NCBI RefSeq assembly: GCF_020544405.1
Contig: NZ_CP065410.1
Span: 5,146,001 to 5,210,000, forward strand
Source: Pseudomonas sp. IAC-BECa141
Lineage (GTDB): Bacteria > Pseudomonadota > Gammaproteobacteria > Pseudomonadales > Pseudomonadaceae
Direction: 5' to 3'
DNA: 64,000 bases
The notes under the pieces are model-generated. The model saw only the letters and a list, made by a program, of their open reading frames with translations, searched no databases and was not told the DNA's origin. Of the stretch, positions 54,353-64,000 are shown in pieces (within the stretch, counting starts at the first letter, position 1; each line of letters starts with the position of its first letter). The position numbers were made by a program, and so were the translations under genes.

Positions 54353-57189
54353 GCCAGGAACGCTACGGCATCCGCCGCTTTGCCCTTTTGAACACCGCCG
54401 GTTACAGCCTCGGCCTGTTCCCGCTGGAAGAGCCGCTGTCGGTCTACGGCGCGAACAACCTCGGCAAATCCGCCTCGATCAACGCCTTGCAGTTCCCGAT
54501 CCTGGCGCGCATGTCGGACATGAGCTTCGGCAAGTACAGCTTGGAACAATCCCGGCGCTTCTACTTTGCCTCCGACACCAGTTACATCCTCGTTGAAGTG
54601 AACCTGCCCCACGGCCCGCACGTGATCGGCGTGGTTGGTCGCGGCCCGGGTGGCGGTTTCGGTCACCAGTTCTTCGCCTACGCCGGCAAGCTCGACCTGG
54701 CTCACTACCAGAAAAACGACACCTGCCTGCGTCAGAAAGAGCTGTTCAGCAACCTTGAGAAAGAAGGTCTGAAAGCCTACGAACTCAAACCTGACGAGCT
54801 GCGTCGTTTGCTGGTCGGCGGTCATACGTCGATCCCGCTCGACCTGACTCTGATTCCGCTGCGCTCCACCAGCGAGCAGAGCCTGAAGACTTTCCGCGCG
54901 CTGTTCATCAACCTGCTGCACATGCGCGAAATCACCGCAGCCAAGCTCAAGCAATTGTTCCTCGATGCCTTCGAACATAGCCTGCGTTCCGGCAGCGTCG
55001 ATTACATCGCGGCGTGCGAAGAAGCCTTCCGCGACGTGCGGCGCATGGAACAGGATTACAACTCGCTGGTGGCTGCCGGCCCGTTGGTCGAAGCCTTGTC
55101 CAATGGCGTGAAGCAGCGCGATGTGCTGCGCGGCAAACTGCATCGCCTGTCGCCGCTGCTCGACTCGTTGCTCGGCACCTGGTCGGACTACGCCACGGCG
55201 CGCAAGGAAGAGCTGACCATTCAGGCCGAGCACTACCGTCGCGAGCAGGACGACCTGCAAAACGATCAGCGGGGTGGCACTCAGGAGCTGATGCGTCTGG
55301 AACGGGAAATCTCCGGCATCCAGCGCTGGCTCGGCGAACTGTCGGTACTGAAAAACCGCTTTGCGCTGGTCGATGACGTCAAGGTGCTGGAGCAGCAACT
55401 GCTGGCGGCCAAGGACGCTCACGATGAACTGGCCGGTGCACTGGCGCAGTCCCGTCAGTTCAGCGCCGAGGATCTGGAAGAACGTCTTCGCGATCTGGAA
55501 AAACGCCTGAAGTCGGTGAAGCAGCAACTCGATCACGCCGACAACAACAGCTACGCCCGCCTGCGCGAAGAGTTCTCGCAACAGGACGTCGAACGCCTGA
55601 TGCGCCTGTTCAACAGCGCGCTGTTCAGCCTGCCGCTGGGCGAACATGGCATCACCCTCGACGAGGATGGCGAATGGGTGAAGTCGGTCGAGCTGATCCT
55701 CGACGGTTTCAAGGGCGAGCGTTTCGAAGTGCCGGGTCTGTCGATCGACATCTCGCACATCGAGCCACCGGCGCTGCAAGCGCTGGCCGACCGCGCCGCG
55801 CTGCGCGATCAGAAAGAACGCCTGGAAAAAGAGCTCAAACAGCTCAAGACCCAACAAGCCGTAGCCGCCGACCGCGCTGCGAGCAAGACCCAGACCGAGG
55901 CGCTGTACCAGCAGGTACTGGATGCGCAGAAGGCGCTGGAAGACTTCCGTCGCACCCAGACCTTGAGCGCCGAAGAAGGCGACAAGCTCGAGCAACTGGC
56001 GCAGATGGAGGCCGCGCAGGACGAACTCAAACGCTCCAGCGATGCGTTCACCGAGCGCGTCCAGCAACTGTCGGCCAAGCTGCAACTGGTCGGCCGGCAG
56101 ATCGCCGACATGGAAGCCAAGCAACGCACCCTCGACGACGCCCTGCGTCGCCGTCAGCTGTTGCCGGCAGACCTGCCGTTCGGTACGCCGTTCATGGATC
56201 CGGTCGACGATTCGATGGACAACCTGCTGCCGCTGCTCAACGACTATCAGGACAGCTGGCAAGGCCTGCTGCGTGCCGACGGTCAGATTGAAGCGCTTTA
56301 CGCACAGGTTCGCCTTAAGGGCGTGGCCAAGTTCGACAGCGAAGACGACATGGAGCGCCGCCTGTCGTTGCTGATCAACGCTTACGCGCACCGTACCGAC
56401 GAAGCCCTGACCCTCGGCAAGGCCCGTCGTGCAGCCGTGACCGATATTGCCCGAACCCTGCGCAACATCCGCAGCGACTACGACAGCCTCGAGCACCAAC
56501 TGGCGTTGTTCAACCGCGAGATCAACAAGCGTCAGGTGTCCAACCTGCAGAGCTTCCGCATCGTGCTCGCACCGAACAAGGAAGCCCTCAAGCACATCGA
56601 CCAGATCATCCACAGCGCCGGCCAGTACGAAGAAGGCGAAACCCTGTCGGTGTTCGACCTGAGCCAAAGTGCGGAACAGGACAACAAGAACGAAGAGGCC
56701 AAGGAATACCTGGCACGGCTGGTGGCGGCGAACCACAACCAGCTTGGCCTCAAGGACTTGTTCGAACTGGCGTTCGAGATCACTAAGGTCAACGGCCAGC
56801 CGGTGATCCACACCGATATCGACGGCGCGGCGTCCAACGGCACCACGATGACCATCAAGGCGCTGACCAACATGTACTTGTTGCTGCACTTGATGGACCG
56901 CGACCTGGCCGGCCGCGTGCGTCTGCCGTACTATCTCGACGAGGCGGCGGACATCGACGAGAAGAACCAGGCCGCCCTGCTGGAAACCAGCCTGCAACTG
57001 GGCTTCGTGCCGATTCTGGCGAGCGTGAAGCCGCAGGTCTGCGCCAGTGTCGCCATCGACCTGGAAGGTGGCAGCGGCCCGGCCGGTATCTACATCGACG
57101 AGGCGGACTGGAAGTACATCCGCCGCCACGATGTGGTGAAGGCCACGATCAACGTCGACGCGGACGAGCCGGAGCTGGATGCGGTTTGA
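54349..57189 (+). CDS. mksB: MksB, SMC ATPase of the Mks condensin
   Basis: A 946-residue SMC-like ATPase. Walker A is GANNLGKS (34-41) in the N-terminal head; long coiled coils flank a small hinge; Walker B with YYLDEAADID lies near residue 860, and ASVKPQVCASVAIDLEGG follows. It is shorter than MukB, as expected for MksB. With MksE and MksF it would compact or segregate chromosomal DNA. No MksG/JetD nuclease gene follows; a terminator and an MCE operon come next, so this is the three-gene Mks type rather than a complete Wadjet defence operon. Confidence 0.92.
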   Translation: MSQERYGIRRFALLNTAGYSLGLFPLEEPLSVYGANNLGKSASINALQFPILARMSDMSFGKYSLEQSRRFYFASDTSYILVEVNLPHGPHVIGVVGRGPGGGFGHQFFAYAGKLDLAHYQKNDTCLRQKELFSNLEKEGLKAYELKPDELRRLLVGGHTSIPLDLTLIPLRSTSEQSLKTFRALFINLLHMREITAAKLKQLFLDAFEHSLRSGSVDYIAACEEAFRDVRRMEQDYNSLVAAGPLVEALSNGVKQRDVLRGKLHRLSPLLDSLLGTWSDYATARKEELTIQAEHYRREQDDLQNDQRGGTQELMRLEREISGIQRWLGELSVLKNRFALVDDVKVLEQQLLAAKDAHDELAGALAQSRQFSAEDLEERLRDLEKRLKSVKQQLDHADNNSYARLREEFSQQDVERLMRLFNSALFSLPLGEHGITLDEDGEWVKSVELILDGFKGERFEVPGLSIDISHIEPPALQALADRAALRDQKERLEKELKQLKTQQAVAADRAASKTQTEALYQQVLDAQKALEDFRRTQTLSAEEGDKLEQLAQMEAAQDELKRSSDAFTERVQQLSAKLQLVGRQIADMEAKQRTLDDALRRRQLLPADLPFGTPFMDPVDDSMDNLLPLLNDYQDSWQGLLRADGQIEALYAQVRLKGVAKFDSEDDMERRLSLLINAYAHRTDEALTLGKARRAAVTDIARTLRNIRSDYDSLEHQLALFNREINKRQVSNLQSFRIVLAPNKEALKHIDQIIHSAGQYEEGETLSVFDLSQSAEQDNKNEEAKEYLARLVAANHNQLGLKDLFELAFEITKVNGQPVIHTDIDGAASNGTTMTIKALTNMYLLLHLMDRDLAGRVRLPYYLDEAADIDEKNQAALLETSLQLGFVPILASVKPQVCASVAIDLEGGSGPAGIYIDEADWKYIRRHDVVKATINVDADEPELDAV

Positions 57190-57207
57190 TGCGTAACTGA
57201 CGGGTAC

Positions 57208-57244
57208 AAAAAAGGGCCGCGATCCATTGGATCGCGGCCCTTTT
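57208..57244 (+). terminator. Rho-independent terminator after mksB
   Basis: A perfect 12-bp stem GGGCCGCGATCC/GGATCGCGGCCC with an ATT loop and TTTT tail. Confidence 0.95.
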
Positions 57245-57274
57245 CTATGTCTTGGAATTTTGTGCTGAATGACA

Positions 57275-57308
57275 GGGCCTCTTCGCAGGCAAGCCCGCGA
57301 AGGCGCCC
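57275..57308. repeat. Single REP-like palindrome
   Basis: CTTCGCAGGCAAGCCCGCGA, flanked by GGGC and GCCC arms, is a variant of the Pseudomonas REP core. It lies between the end of mksB and the end of the MCE operon and could act as a terminator for the latter. Confidence 0.75.
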
Positions 57309-57333
57309 TCAACAACGCCCCATATTTCCCGGA

Positions 57334-59637
57334 TTATTTACCGAGGGGGATTTTCGGCGCCCAGTTCAGCCACTCGTCTTCGAACTTGTCGAACAGCGGG
57401 AAGGTTTGTTCGGCGCGGGCCGGATTGCCCATCTTCTCGCCGTCCGGGGTGGCGAAGGCGATACCGCCCTGAATCACTGTTTCAAGCGACTCGGTGCGCA
57501 TGGTCACGCCTTTGAACAAGCCGATATCGAAACCGACGCCGCTGGTGTTCCAGAAGCGACTGCCGCTGCGCACCAGTGGCGCGTACTTCGGTTCGATCAG
57601 GATGTGCACCAGCACGCGATCCGCTGTCTGGCCCAGTTCGTAACCGGTGACTTTGCCCACAGTGATCTCGCGGTAGGTGACCGGCACACCCGGTTTCAGC
57701 GAGCCACGACGAGCAGCGCTCAATACCAGACTCAAACCAGCCTCTTGCTTGGTGACCTCCGGTGGATTGGCCAGGGCCACGAAGTTCTTCTGCGGGCCGA
57801 GGTTCTTGGCCGCCGGTTGCACTTCGATGTACTGGCCGGTAACCAGGGTCTCCAGGTTCGAGGTCTTGATCAGCCCCAACTCCGGTTTGACCACCCAGAA
57901 CTGACTGCCGACCCGGGCGATCTTCTCCGGCACTTCAGTGATGCGCGCGGTGAGGATCACCGATTGCAGATCATCGGTCAGGTCGACACTTTCGATCTTG
58001 CCGACGTCCAGGCCTTTGAAGCGAACCGGTGTGCCGCTGCGCAGACCGTCCGCGCGATCGACCTTGATGGTGACGACAGCGCCTTTCTGATTCGCTTCGT
58101 CGTGGCTGGCGAACAGACGGAAGCGTGGAATGCGTTTTTGCAGCGGTGCCTTGGCTTGCGGCGTTTCGAAGGCAATACCGCCGGCCATCAGGGTCTGCAA
58201 CGATTCACTCTTGACCTGAATGCCGCCCGTCAGACCGCCAGTCAGCGTGACGCCGCTGACGTTCCAGAACCGGGTCGAGGCGTTGACCAGGTTTTCGTAT
58301 TCCTTCTCGATGTGGACGCCGATCACCAGTTGCTTGCGGGTCTTGGAGAACTGATAGCTCTGCACCGAACCGACCTTGACCTGCTTGTAGAGAATCGGGC
58401 TGCCGACATCGATCGAACCGAGGGTGTCGGTGAACAGCACAAGGTGCAGCCCGGGGGCGCGCAGATCCAGCGGCGGTGCTTTTGGCCGGGCCTCGAATTC
58501 ACGTTGTGGCGCACCCCCCTTGTCGCCTGGACGGACCGCGATGTAGTTACCTTTGACCAACGCTTCCAGACCGGTGATGCCTGCCAGTGAGATCGAAGGT
58601 TTGACCACCCAGAATTGCGTGCCGGTGACCAGATAGTCTTCAGCCAGCGGATCGAGGGTCAGCTCGGCGGTTGCGCTGGACAGGTCCGGATCGATCTTCA
58701 GCGCTTTCAGGTTACCGACCTGAATGCCCTTGTACATCACCGGGGTACGCCCGGCCTGCAGGCCTTCGAAATCGCTGAGTTTGACCTTCACACGGATGCC
58801 GGCGGCGGCCGCGTCGAAGTCTTCATAGAGACGAAACGGCAGGCTCGGATCGGTGGGCGGGCTGTCCTTGCGGTTCTCCGGGGTGGCGAAGGCGATACCG
58901 CCGGCGACGATACTGGCAAGAGATTCGCTGCGCACTTTCACGCCGGACAGGTTGGCGTCGATGCTGATGCCGCTGGCGTTCCAGAAACGGGTGTGTTTGC
59001 GCACCAGTTTGGCGTAGGTCGGTTCGATGAATACCTTGAGCTCGACCGTGCTCTGGTCTTCCGACAGCACATAACTTTTGATCTGACCGACTTTGATCTG
59101 TTTGTAGAAAACCGGGCTGCCACGATTCAACGAACCGAGGCGATCGGCCTTGATGGTCAGGTGCAGGCCGGGCTTGGAATCCGATAGCGGTGGCTCTTCG
59201 GCCAGGGCCTTGAACTTGCGAGTCGGCTCGCCTTCGCCGGGGCTGATGGCGACGTAGTTACCCGAAACCAGAGTTTCCAGACCGGTGATCCCGGCCAGGG
59301 TCACGCTTGGCTTGACCAGCCAGAATCGGGTGCTGGTCTTGAGGTACTGATCGACATCCTTGTTCATCTCGATAGTCGCGATGACACCTTTGGAGTTGCC
59401 TTCATCATCGAGCTTGAGGGCTTTCACCTTGCCGACCGGCATGCCTTTGTAGACCACTTCGGTCTTGTTGGCCTGAATGCCTTCACCACTTTCAAAACGC
59501 ACCTGAATCTCGATGCCGGTTTCGGTATAGGCACGCCAGCCGAGCCAGCCACCGATAATGAGGGCGATCAGGGGCAACACCCAGATGGCGGACCAGTTCG
59601 AAGCCGGTCGGGTTTTCGCTACAGGCAAATCAGTCAT
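57334..59637 (-). CDS. MCE-domain lipid transport protein with six MCE repeats (PqiB/LetB type)
   Basis: A 767-residue membrane-anchored periplasmic protein. One N-terminal helix (WSAIWVLPLIALIIGGWLGW, about 15-35) is followed by six MCE domains, recognisable by six VYKGMPVGKV-like turns: YKGMPVG, YKQIKVG, YKGIQVG, YKQVKVG, FKGLDVG and YREITVG. E. coli PqiB has three MCE domains and LetB seven, so this is intermediate. Such proteins form tunnels carrying phospholipid between membranes. It overlaps the PqiA-like gene by 8 bp. Confidence 0.9.
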   Translation of the reverse strand: MTDLPVAKTRPASNWSAIWVLPLIALIIGGWLGWRAYTETGIEIQVRFESGEGIQANKTEVVYKGMPVGKVKALKLDDEGNSKGVIATIEMNKDVDQYLKTSTRFWLVKPSVTLAGITGLETLVSGNYVAISPGEGEPTRKFKALAEEPPLSDSKPGLHLTIKADRLGSLNRGSPVFYKQIKVGQIKSYVLSEDQSTVELKVFIEPTYAKLVRKHTRFWNASGISIDANLSGVKVRSESLASIVAGGIAFATPENRKDSPPTDPSLPFRLYEDFDAAAAGIRVKVKLSDFEGLQAGRTPVMYKGIQVGNLKALKIDPDLSSATAELTLDPLAEDYLVTGTQFWVVKPSISLAGITGLEALVKGNYIAVRPGDKGGAPQREFEARPKAPPLDLRAPGLHLVLFTDTLGSIDVGSPILYKQVKVGSVQSYQFSKTRKQLVIGVHIEKEYENLVNASTRFWNVSGVTLTGGLTGGIQVKSESLQTLMAGGIAFETPQAKAPLQKRIPRFRLFASHDEANQKGAVVTIKVDRADGLRSGTPVRFKGLDVGKIESVDLTDDLQSVILTARITEVPEKIARVGSQFWVVKPELGLIKTSNLETLVTGQYIEVQPAAKNLGPQKNFVALANPPEVTKQEAGLSLVLSAARRGSLKPGVPVTYREITVGKVTGYELGQTADRVLVHILIEPKYAPLVRSGSRFWNTSGVGFDIGLFKGVTMRTESLETVIQGGIAFATPDGEKMGNPARAEQTFPLFDKFEDEWLNWAPKIPLGK

Positions 59638-60259
59638 GGTCGGCGTCCGACTCCGTGTTATCCCAAATCAGTCGGGGATCGAAAGTGACAGCGGCGAGCA
59701 TCGTCAGAATCACCACACTGGCGAAGGCGATGGCGCCAAGATTGGCTTCGACGCTGGCAAGCCGGCCGAAGTTGACGACCGCCACCAGAATGGCGATCAC
59801 AAAAATATCGAGCATCGACCAGCGGCCGATGAACTCGATGAAGCGGTACATCCAGATCCGCTGACGGGCGGACAAGGGCTGGCGGCGCTGCACGGAAAAC
59901 AGCAGCAGCGCGATGCCCACCAGCTTGAACGTCGGCACCAGGATGCTGGCGATGAACACCACGGCGGCAATCGGAATCATGCCGTGCTGCACCAGCTGGA
60001 TGACGCCGGACATGATCGTGCTCGGATCACCCTGCCCCAGTGAGCTGACGGTCATGATCGGCAGTACGTTGGCCGGGATGTAGATAATCGCGGCCGTGAT
60101 CAACAGCGCCCAGGTTCGCGCAAGGCTGTTGGGCCGCCGGGCGTGAACCAGCGCACCGCATCGGGTGCAGGTCTGCACATCGCTGTCGGTATCCTGCCTG
60201 TTCAGTTCGTGGCATTCGGTACAGATCAGAATGCCTGCATCAATCGCCCGCATGGGCAT
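59630..60259 (-). CDS. PqiA/LetA C-terminal half-like membrane protein
   Basis: A 209-residue protein with zinc-ribbon cysteine pairs (CTEC and CTRC) followed by four membrane helices including WALLITAAIIYIPANVLPIM. It resembles one half of the two-lobed PqiA/LetA. The companion half is encoded just upstream, with a 20-bp overlap (14 bp if the second ATG is used). It partners the MCE protein as an inner-membrane component. Confidence 0.88.
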   Translation of the reverse strand: MPMRAIDAGILICTECHELNRQDTDSDVQTCTRCGALVHARRPNSLARTWALLITAAIIYIPANVLPIMTVSSLGQGDPSTIMSGVIQLVQHGMIPIAAVVFIASILVPTFKLVGIALLLFSVQRRQPLSARQRIWMYRFIEFIGRWSMLDIFVIAILVAVVNFGRLASVEANLGAIAFASVVILTMLAAVTFDPRLIWDNTESDADHD

Positions 60260-60899
60260 CTTCTCCTGATAACGCCTGCCAGATCTGGTGCGGCGACATC
60301 ACCACTTCGAGCCAGACCTGAACCAGTAACAAGCCGATGAAACACGCCAGACCGAGGCCCACGGTGATAGCTGCCATGTCCGCCAGTTTGACGATTGCGA
60401 CCAGGACGCCCATCAGGTAGACCTCGAGCATGCCCCAGTCTTTGAGGTGGTGATAAATGCGGTAGAGCAGCAGGCCATAACTGCGTCCGGTGTTGAAACG
60501 GATCGTCAGCAACACAATCAATTGGCACAGCAGTTTCAGCAGCGGAATTGCCATGCTGCAAAGGAATACCACCACTGAAACACCGCGCATATCGGTGTTG
60601 AAAAGACCGATCACACCGCTCCAGACAGTGTCCTGCGACGATTGCCCGAGAAGATTGAGCTGCATGATGGGTAAAAAGTTCGCCGGCACGTAGAGCAACA
60701 ACGCGGCAATGACCAGGGCGAGACTGCGCTGCACCACGTTATGACGGTGAGCGTACAGTTCGTAACCGCAGCGTGGACAGAGAGCTTTTTCGCCGTGAGC
60801 AAGCTTGGGCTTGCGCATCAGCAGATCGCACTCATGGCAGGCCACCAAGTCATCCAGCGGTAAATCTGACAGCCCGGGGGCGTCAACCGAATCTGACAT
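60240..60899 (-). CDS. PqiA/LetA N-terminal half-like membrane protein
   Basis: A 219-residue protein with the same plan as its neighbour: cysteine pairs in VACHECDLLMRKP and CPRCGYELY, then helices including LALVIAALLLYVPANFLPIM and GMLEVYLMGVLVAIVKLADM. In E. coli the two lobes form one PqiA/LetA chain; here they are two overlapping genes. ATG 60899 (MSDSVDAPG) is preferred to a longer frame reaching 61004, because the added residues run into the rRNA terminator. It is the first gene of this operon. Confidence 0.88.
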   Translation of the reverse strand: MSDSVDAPGLSDLPLDDLVACHECDLLMRKPKLAHGEKALCPRCGYELYAHRHNVVQRSLALVIAALLLYVPANFLPIMQLNLLGQSSQDTVWSGVIGLFNTDMRGVSVVVFLCSMAIPLLKLLCQLIVLLTIRFNTGRSYGLLLYRIYHHLKDWGMLEVYLMGVLVAIVKLADMAAITVGLGLACFIGLLLVQVWLEVVMSPHQIWQALSGEDAHAGD

Positions 60900-61004
60900 A
60901 AGGGCTCTGACTCCGAAAAAGTTGGGATCTATTCTAGTGTTCTGATTCGAAAATAACTGTGCAAATTTGTTCGCTGACGCGAGCAAAAACTTTCCTGCGG
61001 GCAA

Positions 61005-61040
61005 AACAAAACCCCAACTGCTTTCGCAATTGGGGTTTCG
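61005..61040 (-). terminator. Terminator of the rRNA operon
   Basis: AAACCCCAACTGC and GCAATTGGGGTTT pair with one mismatch around a TTTC loop. On the minus strand the stem is followed by TTTTGTTTTG, so it ends rRNA transcription coming from the right. Confidence 0.85.
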
Positions 61041-61049
61041 GAATTTAAT

Positions 61050-61165
61050 CTTGACGATGACCTACTCTCACATGGGGAAACCCCACACTACCATCGGCGA
61101 TGCATCGTTTCACTTCTGAGTTCGGGATGGGATCAGGTGGTTCCAACGCTCTATGGTCGTCAAGA
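61050..61165 (-). rRNA. rrf: 5S ribosomal RNA
   Basis: About 116 nt that read on the minus strand as a complete Pseudomonas 5S rRNA, including GGAACCACCTGATCCCATC and GGTAGTGTGGGGTTTCCCC. TTGACGACCA and the GGTCATCGTCAAG end pair as the terminal helix. The 23S gene lies 155 bp upstream of it in transcription order; no tRNA is in between. Confidence 0.95.
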
Positions 61166-61320
61166 AATTCGGGTACTGACTCGTGACCAGATGGCCTCGC
61201 TTCAGCAAATTGAGTATGTGACAGCTTTCGGTGTTTTGTGAGCGTCGAACTTTCGGTTCATTGCGTCTTCACACACCGCAATCTGATCTCTTTCGAGTCT
61301 GCAGATTGCTTGGGTGTTAT

Positions 61321-64000
<2,680 letters not shown>

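Noticed and set aside
54160..57315. A minus-strand frame of 1,051 codons opposite mksB
   Set aside because: It is a shadow of the GC-rich mksB frame: composition is dominated by reverse-complement codons, there are no recognisable domains, and mksB carries Walker motifs.
54349..57333. Complete Wadjet plasmid-defence system
   Set aside because: No TOPRIM/winged-helix MksG (JetD) gene follows MksB; the next items are a terminator, a REP element and the MCE gene on the opposite strand.

Overview
The window looks like a chromosome segment of a fluorescent Pseudomonas. Evidence is the high GC content and codon use, Pseudomonas-type REP palindromes, and gene orders that from memory match the P. 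aeruginosa PAO1 stretch running from the photolyase/pagL genes, through murI-moeB-prmC-prfA-hemA, TPR-lolB-ispE-tRNA-prs-rplY-pth-ychF, and on to can-rimI-holD-mksFEB and an rRNA operon. A P. fluorescens/P. koreensis-like strain is the best guess; the species is not resolved.

Layout: (1) 1-10.8 kb is a light/photo-oxidative stress block: an epimerase-like gene, a renalase-like flavoprotein, a small Trp-rich protein, then a tightly overlapping run ybgA-merR(LitR-like)-phrB-NTF2-SDR-flavoprotein-DUF1365-cfa-DUF2878. Its two promoter regions carry TGTACA-N12-TGTACA repeats that fit the class II LitR operator known from P. putida. (2) 10.9-16.2 kb (minus strand) holds pagL, murI, moeB, prmC, prfA and hemA. 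(3) 16.4-23.4 kb (plus strand) holds a TPR lipoprotein gene, lolB, ispE, tRNA-Gln, prs, rplY, pth and ychF. (4) 23.4-49.6 kb is a more variable region: an Fsr-type exporter, a chemoreceptor, a LysR regulator divergent from a polyamine-type ABC transporter plus amidase, tRNA-Met followed by a DNase bacteriocin with two tandem immunity genes, a DUF2817 peptidase-like gene, ggt, a flavin reductase, a BdlA-like PAS chemoreceptor, two transporters, an HscC/J-protein pair, a periplasmic protein of unknown role and a SET-domain protein. (5) 49.6-57.2 kb holds carbonic anhydrase, an acidic protein, a REP pair, rimI-holD, and the MksF-MksE-MksB condensin. (6) 57.3-60.9 kb is a PqiB/LetB-like six-MCE lipid-transport protein with PqiA split into two genes. 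(7) 61.0-64.0 kb is the end of an rRNA operon on the minus strand (23S, cut by the window edge, then 5S and a terminator).

The two most interesting points are the light-controlled membrane-lipid/DNA-repair regulon at the left, and the bacteriocin-immunity module, which sits between an intact tRNA-Met with its terminator and what looks like a decayed copy of the tRNA-Met 3' half with the same terminator. No CRISPR array, insertion sequence or prophage was seen.
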